Shown: in pieces, positions 54,277-63,827 of the stretch
Position numbering within the stretch: position 1 is the stretch's first letter
Layout: every line of letters begins with the position of its first letter
Translations under genes and position numbers: made by a program
Notes under the pieces: generated by a model
Told to the model about the DNA's origin: nothing
What the model saw: only the letters and a program-made list of their open reading frames with translations
Database searches by the model: none
Assembly: GCF_014132355.1 (NCBI RefSeq)
Contig: NZ_BLZO01000185.1
Span: 1-64,000, forward strand
Length of the DNA stretch: 64,000 nt
Source: Okeania sp. KiyG1
Lineage (GTDB): Bacteria; Cyanobacteriota; Cyanobacteriia; Cyanobacteriales; Microcoleaceae
Direction: 5' to 3'

Positions 54277-56658
54277 CTAGAAGGGAATAGAGATAGTGGT
54301 ATCTTCTAAGATTGTCTGAGCTGCGATCGCTTCTATTGTTTTTAATGGTACTTCACAGAAGTATTTTTGCCGAAATTGTTCTTCTGATATTGCTGCTAGG
54401 AATTTTCCGATTATTTGGGATTGAGTTTCTGATTTTTGGTTTTTGATTTGATTTTGAGTTATGTAAAATGCTTGGTCTTTATACTTGACATTAAAACATA
54501 AATATTGTAATGTTTGCAAACCTAATTTGAGAGTAGTATCACCAATACCTAATTTTTTTAGGAGTTGATAACGGGTGACAGGTTTAGCTGTACGACTGAG
54601 ATATTTTGCAATACCCAAAAGTTGTTGCCAGATATCTGTGGGAGGGACAATAGGAGGTTGTGAGTAGGCGATCGCTAATTTCTTTTGTTGATTCATTGCT
54701 CGCCGAAACCAGATTCGTAAATCGTTCCAGCTAGTGGGACATTCTTTGAGAAGAATAAAATCTTTTTGGCTATTTATTCTTATTTCTTCTAGATTACCGA
54801 TTCTCTGACTATTACGCCAGTCCCAAATCCAATCTACAAGATTTGATGTTTTTAACTGGGTATTTTGGAGTGATGGTTGTACGGTAATAAGTCTGACTTC
54901 ATAACGTTTTTTATAAGCATTGAAGTCTAGCTCTACCACTGCATCACATCTTTCTTCGGGAATTTCATCTTTATAATGACCCCACCAAACACCAGGGAAC
55001 CCTTTCTCCCCAGACTCATCCCAAATTTCAAAATCTGTTTTGATATATTGAACTTTTTTTCCGTTTAAATCTTTTTGATTTCTATGCCAAACATCACTAA
55101 ACCAACAATTTTGGACTAAAAGTTTAGGAACAGGGTTGCCCATTCCACAGGGTTCTAAAAGTTTAAGTTCTTGAAATAAATCTCTACCCAACTCAGAGAC
55201 GGTAACAATTAAATCTACATCTATTGTTGAAGTCTGGTTAAGAGTCGCTCCTAATGTTTGTCCTAATAATTGATTAATAGCATCTGTAAATATGGGGATA
55301 TTTTCTACTGGTAGGCTTAGACCAGCAGCAAAAGGATGGCCTCCAAACCGATGCAACAAATGTTCTTGATGTTTAACTAACTGGTATAGGTCTATTTGGC
55401 CAACTGAACGAGCGGAACCACGAGCTAATAATGGTTCCTCAGAGCTTTTGACCGCCTCAGTTTCCTCTGTCAACAAGATAGTGGGACGGTTGTATTCTTG
55501 AGCTATTTGACCTGCTACTAATCCTAACACACCTACAGGCCATTGAGGGTCTGTGAGAACTATGACGTTAGTGGTAGAAAGGTCTAGTTTGGTCAATTTT
55601 TGGGTAACGTCTCGAACTACTTCTTTTTGTAGGGATTTGCGCCTAGAGTTGGCCAGTTCGGTTTCTATGGCTAGTTGTTGACAATGTTGGGGGTCACGAC
55701 TGGTGAGTAATTCTACACAAAAGCTGGCATCTCCGATGATTCTACTGACAGCGTTAATTCGAGGTCCAATACCAAAGGAAATATCTGTGGGGCGATCGCC
55801 TGTTTTTTTACATAATTCTAATAGTTTGGCGACTCCTGGTCTGGTGGTTTTTTGGAGTTGTGTACTTAATTTTTCAATTCCTATTTGTGCTAAATACCGA
55901 CTTTCTTCTGTTAGTTGAACTAGGTCGGCAATTAAACCAATAGCTACTAAGTCTAATAATTCTGTTAAGGGTAGTTTAGGTATTTCTGGATGAGTTAAAT
56001 AAAGTGCTTCTATTAATTTATAAGCTACTCCAACTCCGGAGAGATTATATAGGGGATGAGAGGGGGATAAATAACGAGGATTAATAATAGCTAATAAGGG
56101 CGGACGTTGAGGGGGAAGAGTGTGGTGGTCGGTGACGATTATATCTATTCCCTGGTTATTTGCATATTCTATTTCGGCAAGATTTGTACTACCTGTATCG
56201 CAGGTTATTATTAAACTATAATTTTCTTTTGCTAACTGTTCAATTCCAGGAAAGTTTAAACCATGAGATTCTGTAAACCTGTTAGGAATGTAATAAGTTA
56301 ATTGATTATTTTTCTGAAAAAATTCTCCTAATCCGTCCCAAAGTACAGATGTTGAGGTAATGCCATCAGCGTCAAAGTCTCCCCAGATAGCAATTTTTTC
56401 TTGATTGTTTTTAGCATCAATAATTCTTTCTACAGCTTTGTTGATTTCGATGCCAAATTCAAAGGGGTTAGTTGGTGGATATTGTTTTGGGTCTAAAAAA
56501 CCTGCTAATTTTTGAGTCTCTTTAATTCCACGCTGCCATAATAATTGTGGCAGATATTTTACAGATAATTTTGGCGCATAATTTTTGACAAGTTCAACAA
56601 ATGAATTAGGCGGATTATCGGAGGCATAAATTTGCCAATAATTTCTGCTTTCAGGCAT
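54277..56658 (-). CDS. recJ: Single-strand DNA exonuclease RecJ
   Basis: A 793-residue RecJ, longer than the E. coli enzyme as usual in cyanobacteria. The DHH phosphoesterase core shows IWGDFDADGITSTS (motif I), ITCDTGSTN (motif II), VTDHHTLPP (motif III) and LSGVGVAYKL; the DHHA1 part has FGGHPFAAGLSL near residue 440. An OB fold and a family-specific C-terminal extension of about 220 residues follow. RecJ degrades single-stranded DNA 5' to 3' in recombination and base-excision or mismatch repair. It stands alone between repeat-rich spacers. Confidence 0.95.
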   Translation of the reverse strand: MPESRNYWQIYASDNPPNSFVELVKNYAPKLSVKYLPQLLWQRGIKETQKLAGFLDPKQYPPTNPFEFGIEINKAVERIIDAKNNQEKIAIWGDFDADGITSTSVLWDGLGEFFQKNNQLTYYIPNRFTESHGLNFPGIEQLAKENYSLIITCDTGSTNLAEIEYANNQGIDIIVTDHHTLPPQRPPLLAIINPRYLSPSHPLYNLSGVGVAYKLIEALYLTHPEIPKLPLTELLDLVAIGLIADLVQLTEESRYLAQIGIEKLSTQLQKTTRPGVAKLLELCKKTGDRPTDISFGIGPRINAVSRIIGDASFCVELLTSRDPQHCQQLAIETELANSRRKSLQKEVVRDVTQKLTKLDLSTTNVIVLTDPQWPVGVLGLVAGQIAQEYNRPTILLTEETEAVKSSEEPLLARGSARSVGQIDLYQLVKHQEHLLHRFGGHPFAAGLSLPVENIPIFTDAINQLLGQTLGATLNQTSTIDVDLIVTVSELGRDLFQELKLLEPCGMGNPVPKLLVQNCWFSDVWHRNQKDLNGKKVQYIKTDFEIWDESGEKGFPGVWWGHYKDEIPEERCDAVVELDFNAYKKRYEVRLITVQPSLQNTQLKTSNLVDWIWDWRNSQRIGNLEEIRINSQKDFILLKECPTSWNDLRIWFRRAMNQQKKLAIAYSQPPIVPPTDIWQQLLGIAKYLSRTAKPVTRYQLLKKLGIGDTTLKLGLQTLQYLCFNVKYKDQAFYITQNQIKNQKSETQSQIIGKFLAAISEEQFRQKYFCEVPLKTIEAIAAQTILEDTTISIPF

Positions 56659-56696
56659 ATTTAATAAATTTAATTTATCGTCACTATCCTGCCGTT

Positions 56697-57975
56697 GTGT
56701 GTCAGGTCTTAGGTATTAGGTGTTAGGTATTAGGTATTAGGTCTTAGGATTAGGTTGTAGGTGTTAGGTGTTAGGTTGTAGGTGTTAGGTTTTATATAGA
56801 ATCCGGTTATAAAGTATATGTTTATAATTCTATCCACACTTCAATATTCAATATTAAATCAGACCATCTCCCCATATCCCCACCTCTGCCAACTATATAA
56901 TAACTATTCAACCGGATTTGATATTAGGTTTTAGGTAATAGGTGATAGGTGATAGGTGATAGGTGTTAGGTGTTAGGTTGTAGGTGTTAGGTTTTATATA
57001 GAATCCGGTTATAAAGTATATGTTTATAATTCTATCCACACTTCAATATTCAATATTAAATTAGACCACCTCCCCATCTCCCCACCTATGCCAACTATAT
57101 AATAACTATTCAACCGGATTTGATATTAGGTTTTAGGTAATAGGTGTTAGGTTGTAGGTGTTAGGTATTAGGTGTTAGGTGTTAGGTTTTATATAGAATC
57201 CGGTTATAAAGTATATGTTTATAATTCTATCCACACTTCAATATTCAATATTAAATTAGACCACCTCCCCATCTCCCCACCTATGCCAACTATATAATAA
57301 CTATTCAACCGGATTTGATATTAGGTTTTAGGTAATAGGTGTTAGGTTGTAGGTGTTAGGTGTTAGGTTGTAGGTGTTAGGTTTTATATAGAATCCGGTT
57401 ATAAAGTATATGTTTATAATTCTATCCACACTTCAATATTCAATATTAAATTAGACCACCTCCCCATCTCCCCACCTATGCCAACTATATAATAACTATT
57501 CAACCGGATTTGATATTAGGTTTTAGGTAATAGGTGTTAGGTTGTAGGTGTTAGGTGTTAGGTTGTAGGTGTTAGGTTTTATATAGAATCCGGTTATAAA
57601 GTATATGTTTATAATTCTATCCACACTTCAATATTCAATATTAAATTAGACCACCTCCCCATCTCCCCACCTATGCCAACTATATAATAACTATTCAACC
57701 GGATTTGATATTAGGTTTTAGGTAATAGGTGTTAGGTTGTAGGTGTTAGGTGTTAGGTGTTAGGTTTTATATAGAATCCGGTTATAAAGTATATGTTTAT
57801 AATTCTATCCACACTTCAATATTCAATATTAAATCAGACCATCTCCCCATATCCCCACCTCTGCCAACTATATAATAACTATTCAATCGGATTTGATATT
57901 AGGTTTTAGGTAATAGGTAATAGGTGATAGGTGATAGGTGTTAGGTTGTAGGTGTTAGGTTTTATATAGAATGAT
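56697..57975. repeat. Tandem array of 195-bp MITE/heptamer units
   Basis: Six full units and a partial seventh; ATATAGAATCCGG recurs at 56794, 56996, 57191, 57386, 57581 and 57769, and its truncated form at 57964 (steps 202, 195, 195, 195, 188, 195). Each unit is a palindrome-ended element (AATCCGG ... CCGGATT) with a CCCCATCTCCCCACC core, joined by runs of AGGTGTT/AGGTAAT/AGGTTGT heptamers; step sizes change in multiples of seven. Single copies of the element lie at 8245-8425 and 60395-60520. Confidence 0.95.
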
Positions 57976-58699
57976 GAAAAAAATTCATCTAAATACTTGT
58001 ATGAAATAGCCCCAGGGTCATTTCATTCTAGATTTTGACAATTAATTTATTGCTTTTCAGACAGCGAAAGATAAATTCCCTAAATCTTGAAATAAGGTGG
58101 TTTAGTAAATACATAAAATGGCACAGCTTAGAATGAAAAAGCTCTGGAAATAGCCCTGATATTTGCTACAGATATTGGTGGATGGGAAGATTACATAATT
58201 CTTGTATTTAATATAAAATTGCTCTTTTACTATCTTGTTCAACTTTAATCTTTTGTGAAGTAACTTTAGGGTGATTTTTCGTATTTCATATTAGTGTCGT
58301 GTCAAGGTTAAAATAGCGTAATAGGAAAATGGGAAAATCTAAGCTATATTATATTGTTTTTGTCCAAAATCTTAATACAACATTTAAAGCTTGACGCGCT
58401 ATTAGTACTGACGAAATTGGGTAAAAAATTCCACTATTTTCACCTACCACCTAAAACCTAAAACCTACCACCTTCTTCAAGTTTGTTGAGGTTAATGAAA
58501 AGATGGGGCATTCAAGAATTAATAATTGATAATGAATAATTGATAATCACCTCTCCCTAAAAGGAAGAGGATTGACTAAAAGGAAAATTTTTTCTTGCTT
58601 CTCCTTTAAAGCAGAGGCTTAAAACCTTAATTATTCGGTAAGCTTTTTTCACCAAAAACCTACCACCTACCACCTACCACCTACCACCAAAAACCTACT
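57976..58699. repeat. Spacer with MITE-A copy
   Basis: 58520-58640 is a compact MITE-A (AATTGATAATCACCTCTCC ... TTATTCGGTAA). TACCACCTAAAACC-type runs flank it at about 58443-58475 and 58650-58695. The part 57976-58440 is AT-rich; GTGTCGTGTCAAGGTT (58302) and AAAGCTTGACGCGC (58385) form an imperfect inverted pair. No gene. Confidence 0.6.
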
Positions 58700-59901
58700 T
58701 CAGTCAAATAATTCTTCATCGATAAATTGTTCTTTGACAAAAGGAACTTTAATAGTAAATATTGAGCCTTTATTAACTTCACTCACTACACCAATATCCC
58801 CACCCATCATTTTACAAAAGTGACGACTAATAGCTAAACCCAAACCAGTACCTCCATATTTCCGTGTAGTTGAATTATCAGCTTGAGTAAATGGTTGAAA
58901 TAAAACATTCATTTGATTTTCTGATATACCTATACCAGTATCAGCAACACTTAAAATCAACATTTTCTTAGGGGTCAATTGCTCATTTTGAATATTACAA
59001 TCCTCATCATCATCATTATTAATAATTTTAACTTTTAAACTAATATTGCCATTTTCTGTAAACTTAGCTGCGTTGCTCAGAAGATTTAAAATCACTTGGC
59101 GCATTTTATTAGGGTCAGCAACTATTAATTCCTGATTATCGTCGCAGATAATTTCTAATGTATTACTATTTTGCTCAATTAATGGTTGAATAGTAGCTAC
59201 AACATTTTCAATTAATGCCATTATCTTGAAACTTTCCAAGTGAATATCCATTTTACCTGCTTCAATTTTTGAAAGGTCGAGAATATCATTTATGATTGTC
59301 AATAAATGTCTTCCCGCAGTATGAATATTATCAAGGTCGTGAACAAAGTCTTCATAACCTAAATCCCGAGCATCTTCTAATAAAATTTCACTATAGCCAA
59401 TAATCGCGTTTAATGGTGTTCGTAATTCATGGCTCATATTTGCTAGAAATATACTTTTTGCTCGGTTTGCTGCTTGTGCTTCATCTTTTTCTTGTTTTAA
59501 ACGTTTATTTTCTTTGAGTTGTCTAACATTTTCTAATGTTTTTTGATCGTAATTTCTAAATCTTCAAAATCTATAGGTTTAGTCAAAAAATCAAAAGCAC
59601 CTCTATTCATTGCCGACCTAATTTTTTCCATATCGTCATAAGCTGAAATAATTACTGCTTTAATTTCAGGATATTTCTCTTGAAGATTATCTAATAAAGT
59701 CAATCCATCCATTAAAGGCATATTAATATCAGTTAAGACGATATCTATACTTAATTCTTGTGACAATATTTCTAATGCTTCTACACCATCTCTAGCAAAA
59801 ATAAACTCTAGTTCTTTTTGTTTGATTTTTTTTCTAAAGTTACGGATGATCAGCGATTCAAAATCAGGCTCATCATCTACAACAAGTATTTTTGATGACA
59901 T
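58700..59901 (-). CDS. Response regulator-histidine kinase fusion
   Basis: Read as one protein of about 400 residues. Residues 1-120 are a receiver domain (VVDDEPDF acid pocket, [10 protein letters not shown] phospho-Asp, [14 protein letters not shown] with Lys). A coiled coil ([20 protein letters not shown]) leads to a HisKA domain with [16 protein letters not shown], and an ATPase with NLLSNAAKF (N box), VADTGIGI (G1) and GGTGLGLAI (G2). The frame breaks at the T6 run 59539-59544; one added T joins receiver to kinase exactly in the linker. Receiver-first kinases pass signals inside phosphorelays. No cognate regulator lies nearby, and the input is unknown. Confidence 0.85.
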
Positions 59902-60563
59902 AATATTTTAACTAATAAGCCGATTACTTAAAATTTATAAATTATTTATAGTAAATAATCATAAATATTATAAAGCTTCTTATGCAGGTGAGGTGAGGTC
60001 TGTTATACATCGAATTATGCTTCTTGTATTGACTTAGGGTGAACGACAAAGGAGTAAACTTTAACTATTACTCTCTTTTCGAGTCCTTTTTCCTAAAGTC
60101 CCAAATTTTTACCCGATTTCTCATTCAATTGATAAAAGCTGTAATAAGTTACGATCGGCATGACTTAGGTATCACTTCCAAGCAAACTTTTTGATTTTGA
60201 GATAAAAATCAAGCCTTTTTTCTCTCTTAAATCTTAAAGTTTTCCAGAAGTATTGCTTTCTTTTTTCCTTATTTTATATCAAATTCTACATTAGGGCTAT
60301 ACTGGGAGTGTCTTACTAAATCTAGTGGGAATTATTATATTTTACTCATAAAAAATTCCTATAGTGACTGGAGCAATTTTTAAGCTCATCCTAAATCCGG
60401 TTGATAGAGTATCTTTATTATGTAGATTATATAGATGGGGAGATGGGGTTTAGGGGAGATGAGGAGAAGTTTGAACCTTAGCATCCCATAAAATGTATTT
60501 AATAACCGGATTTGGTATCATCTCTATGGACTTGTACCTAGAATTTAATTTAATAATTTTCAG
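59902..60563. repeat. Spacer with divergent MITE-B copy
   Basis: 60395-60520 starts CTAAATCCGGTTGATAGAGT and ends TAACCGGATTTGGTAT with GATGGGGAGATGGGG inside, a diverged MITE-B copy. The remainder (59902-60390) has no gene or repeat that I could identify. Confidence 0.6.
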
Positions 60564-61385
60564 CTAAATTGATATTTCTGGAATACTATCTATACTTAAT
60601 ATTAAGTCAGCAGAAACAAATGTAGACTGAATATCTACTTTTTTGTCCTGAACTTCTAAAAAATTCTGACAGCGAGTAGCAAATTGACAAGAATGACAAT
60701 GTTCAATCTTCTGAACTTGAGGAAATTCTTCTCCCTTTTCTTGATAATTATTTAACCAATTAGTTAACCGATATAATATTTGCTTTAAATCTCGTTCAGT
60801 TTTTTTGTGTGCCTGTTGATTATAAGAAAATTTTAGTTTTGCAGGTAACTTTTGACCTTTTGGTTCGATAAACCAATAGGTCATCGAAACTGCATCGGGC
60901 AAATATTTGCTAGTTTCAACTAGAGTGTAAAGATATAAGCGTGTTTGCCAATTTTGAGCTAACTTTGTCTGATTTTGAGGAAAGCTATAAGTTTTCCAAT
61001 CAAAAATTTCTGCTTGTTGAATATCAGCAATCAATAAATCATAAATAACCGTCAATATATAATCATTAAAATTAATACTAAGACTATGTTCAGCTTGACG
61101 TAAAATTATATTATCTTGAGTTTCAGGATTTAATATTTCTGGTGCTGCTTGAAAAAAAATTTCAAAACAGTACTGCATTTCTTTATTTTCTAACATTAAA
61201 GATTCTATTGGTAATCCTAGTTCTCTTTGCTGCATTAATAAGTGAAACTGACTACCCCAATTTAGCCTTTCTTGTTGTGCTGGTGTTGTTGGTACGCTCA
61301 GATTATCAAGATAGAGATGTTGGAATTTACGGGGGCAAGTTGTAAGTAGATTCAAGTGTTGTTGAGAGAGTCTATATTTTGCCAT
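60564..61385 (-). CDS. PD-(D/E)XK nuclease with Fe-S cysteines
   Basis: A 273-residue RecB-like nuclease. NWGSQFHLLMQQ (about 42-53) has the motif with His; IFDWKTYSF (about 127-135) carries the Asp and Lys of the catalytic core, with an acidic residue at VIYDLLIAD before it. Cys18 (TTCPRKF) and CHSCQFATRC (about 230-239) form the four-cysteine pattern that in AddB, Cas4 and similar enzymes binds a 4Fe-4S cluster. It may process DNA ends. It is not near the CRISPR array and no cas genes are present, so a Cas4 call is not supported. It stands alone on the minus strand. Confidence 0.85.
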   Translation of the reverse strand: MAKYRLSQQHLNLLTTCPRKFQHLYLDNLSVPTTPAQQERLNWGSQFHLLMQQRELGLPIESLMLENKEMQYCFEIFFQAAPEILNPETQDNIILRQAEHSLSINFNDYILTVIYDLLIADIQQAEIFDWKTYSFPQNQTKLAQNWQTRLYLYTLVETSKYLPDAVSMTYWFIEPKGQKLPAKLKFSYNQQAHKKTERDLKQILYRLTNWLNNYQEKGEEFPQVQKIEHCHSCQFATRCQNFLEVQDKKVDIQSTFVSADLILSIDSIPEISI

Positions 61386-61684
61386 TAGCTATCATGTCCG
61401 GTTGAATAGTTATAGGGAGGAGTCAGGAGTCAGGAGTTAGGAATTAGGAAGGAAGAAGAGGAAGTTTTCAGATATAAGGAGGAGAAAGTTTTTTTGTCGT
61501 TAATTATCTGGAGATGATATTAACTAGCTATCAGCTTGTAGGGGCGAATGGCCATTCGCCCCTACTGGGTTAAAATCCCCTGCAACCCCAAGCGCAGGAT
61601 TGTTTAGGAGGAGTTGAAATCCCCTGATAAACTTTAGAAAAATGATCTTGCTGACTGCTTAGGTGCTGACCGCTTTTTTAATTA
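61386..61684. repeat. Spacer with CCGG-end repeat start
   Basis: ATCATGTCCGGTTGAATAGT begins at 61391, directly upstream of the nuclease start, then GGAGTCAGGAGTCAGGAG. GGGGCGAATGGCCATTCGCCC at about 61541 is a palindrome of the family seen at 22266 and 31053. No gene. Confidence 0.6.
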
Positions 61685-61990
61685 TTATCTCAACGTTGGT
61701 TGAAGACCCGCGCTCTCCCGAAGGGGAGCGTCGGGATGTTTGCGCAGCATTCCGCAGGAAAAACTAATCAATTTTGCGGTTTTGGCAATAGCGTATTATA
61801 CTTAAAGTCTGGCTGCTGGGCTAGCAGTGTCAGTCTGTGGAGCGCGCCTTTAGACCGAAAAGAGGCTCGACCTTGGAGGCTGGTCCATTGGAGCGCGCAG
61901 CTCCTCTGTCAAGAGGCAGCAGAAAGACCTAATAGCGCGATGGTTAGGAATCCTGCCCTGTCACGCAAGTGCAGCGTCGGGAGGATGTCA
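61685..61990 (+). ncRNA. Stand-alone TnpB guide-RNA-like element 2
   Basis: Second copy of the element at 53690-54003, about 85 percent alike by eye over its whole length, with the same left hairpin (CGCGCTCTCCCGAAGGGGAG), the same inner blocks (CTAGCAGTGTCAGTCTGTGG, AGACCGAAAAGAGGC, GCTCCTCTGTCAAGAGG) and the same right end CGGGAGGATGTCAAT. Paired differences such as GAGCGACC against GAGCGCGCC occur in presumed stems. No transposase or tnpB. Confidence 0.6.
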
Positions 61991-62213
61991 ATATATTTAC
62001 TTCTCCCTCACTCCCCTACTCTCCCACTCCCCTACTCCCCTGCTCAAGATATGGGTTGAAAAGTTGGTTGTGCGTCAAGAAAGTGTGGTTCCCCCACCCC
62101 TAGCCCCTTCCCCGACCGTGGAGGGGAATGTGGGGAGGGTGGGGAGAGCTCAGAAAGTAGGAGGAATAATTCTACCTGTATCTTTTCCTAACTTTTTGGT
62201 CCAAGAAGCTTAA
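61991..62213. other. Short simple-repeat spacer
   Basis: CTCCCCTACTCTCCCACTCC array (62005-62042) and a CCCCACCCCTAGCCCC / GGGGAGGGTGGGGAG imperfect palindrome (62087-62145). No gene. Confidence 0.5.
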
Positions 62214-62461
62214 ATCCCACATTCCGCACTTCTTAACATTTAATTGATAAATAAATTTTATACTTCTGCTAATATCCTTAGCCAGCAATTGTTTCAGCCA
62301 TTCAAGCTCAAAATCCAGAATGTAAATTTTTGTTACTAAAATTCTGATAAAACAAGGAATATTGGCGATCGCAACTCCTGTAAGTACATTTTATCGTTCA
62401 AGAAATTTTGGGAATGTAAACAGATATAAAGATATATTGAGAACTGCGGAATGTGGATTAA
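62214..62461. repeat. 248-bp MITE with CCACATTCCGCA ends
   Basis: Starts AATCCCACATTCCGCACTTC at 62214 and ends GAGAACTGCGGAATGTGGAT at 62460, an inverted pair with few mismatches. The inside is AT-rich and has one GGCGATCGC. No open frame of note, so it is a non-autonomous element; the matching IS is not in the window. Confidence 0.7.
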
Positions 62462-63349
62462 ATATTTGCACCCCCTTCGCGACCAAAATGCGTTCAACCT
62501 TTATATATCAGTGCTTTTAGATTAGATTCGCCAGCCATACTTACTTACTTATCCCACACTTTACTGATGCACAACCGAAAAGTTTTTGAGAAATGGAATA
62601 AGTCCCACTAGCTTCTTTGTTAATCAGGAAAAAAATCCATATACCAGTTATGAGTATTATTTATAGTTGGTATCATTTTGACTTATTTAAACTTGTCCAT
62701 GTCTTGGATAAGTAGGGCTTGCTGATTAAATCTAAAAGCATTGACATATAACGATTTCAACCTTTTTGAGGTCGAATTGTAGTGCCTGGTTTTCAGATCT
62801 TCACGCTCAAAAAGGAGCGTATTTTAGGTAAGAGTTGGGCAGAACAATCTTGGGACAAAACTTAGCTCCTACCTCCTCGCTCATTCCCATTTCTCCCCTC
62901 CACGGTCGGGGTTAGGGGTGGGTTGTCTCCTGTCTCCTGTCTCCTGTCTCCTACCCTCACCCACAAGACTTTTTCAGCAAACCCTAAGTAGTTACAAATA
63001 CTCAAATAATTAAAAATTATCAAAAATTCAATTAAACATTAGTTATTTAAAATAAAATTAGCAAAATTAGTTCAACATCCCTTTTTTGGGTGTAATTTAG
63101 GGCGAAAAAAGATGCGCTAGCACAGCTAAACGTAGTTATTTCCTACCCTCTAGAAAAAGCTGAAAACATTGATAGATAAACAATACAGACTTAATTGCTT
63201 AAAAGTAAAATTTAGTGTACTTTGGAGTTAAGAATTTGGCTCTGCCTAGAAGCTTTCAAAAATGAATAGACCGCAATGTGATTTCTGTTTTGCCGATCTA
63301 CTTCCATTCAATGCAAAGGTAAAGAATTTAGAATTTAGAATGCGCGAAT
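62462..63349. repeat. Spacer with reversed GGGTTTGC element
   Basis: 62715-62990 is a reversed relative of the 43633-43880 element: TAAAAGCATTGACATATAAC, CTCCTACCTCCTCGCTCATT, TGTCTCCTGTCTCCTGTCTC and GACTTTTTCAGCAAACCCTA in order. The rest is AT-rich without gene or known repeat. Confidence 0.65.
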
Positions 63350-63525
63350 TTAGAATTACCTCTTCTTGAAAAGATGAGGATTGACTAATCATGAAAATCT
63401 TTTCTCTCTTGCTCGATTGGATATGGCGAGGAGACCTGGCCATCCCACCCTACGGGAAGCTGCGCTACGACCGCTTGTTTCTCCTTTAAAGGAGAGGCTT
63501 TAAACTTTAATTATTCGGTAAAGAT
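63350..63525 (+). repeat. MITE-A copy, long version
   Basis: AATTACCTCTTCTTGAAAAG, GATGAGGATTGACTAATCAT, CTCGATTGGATATGGCGAGG, CCACCCTACGGGAAGCTGCG, CGACCGCTTGTTTCTCC and TTAATTATTCGGTAA, in the same order as at 13395-13625. Between 63526 and the stop of the edge gene there are only CCCCACACTCCCCACA-type simple repeats. Confidence 0.75.
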
Positions 63526-63827
63526 CGAATGCTGGAATATCCCAAGATTTTTTCCCACCCTCATCCCTTCCAGGCGTTGCTGAAGTAAGGGATGAATCTT
63601 TGGAGAAAAAGTACCCATCTTTAATACTTCCTCTTTTTCTCAAACAAGAATTCCAATGGGCAAATATGTAAGGCCCTGCCAACTCCTCAAACTCCCCACA
63701 ATCCCCACACTCCCCACACCCCCACACTAATTCCAATGGGCAAATAGACAACGTCCCCTCCTCTCTTCCATCTTTCCTTCTTCCGTCTTCCTTCTTCCTT
63801 ACCTTCGCGCTGACAATTCTATATCTG

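Noticed and set aside
60564..61385. Cas4-like call for the Fe-S PD-(D/E)XK protein
   Set aside because: It lies 23 kb from the CRISPR array, no cas1 or cas2 is nearby, and the motifs fit general RecB-like nucleases equally well.
61700..62059. Open frame over the second guide-RNA-like element
   Set aside because: It consists of TnpB tail remnant, a MITE end and a CTCCCCTACT simple repeat; copy 1 at 53751 has a different frame.
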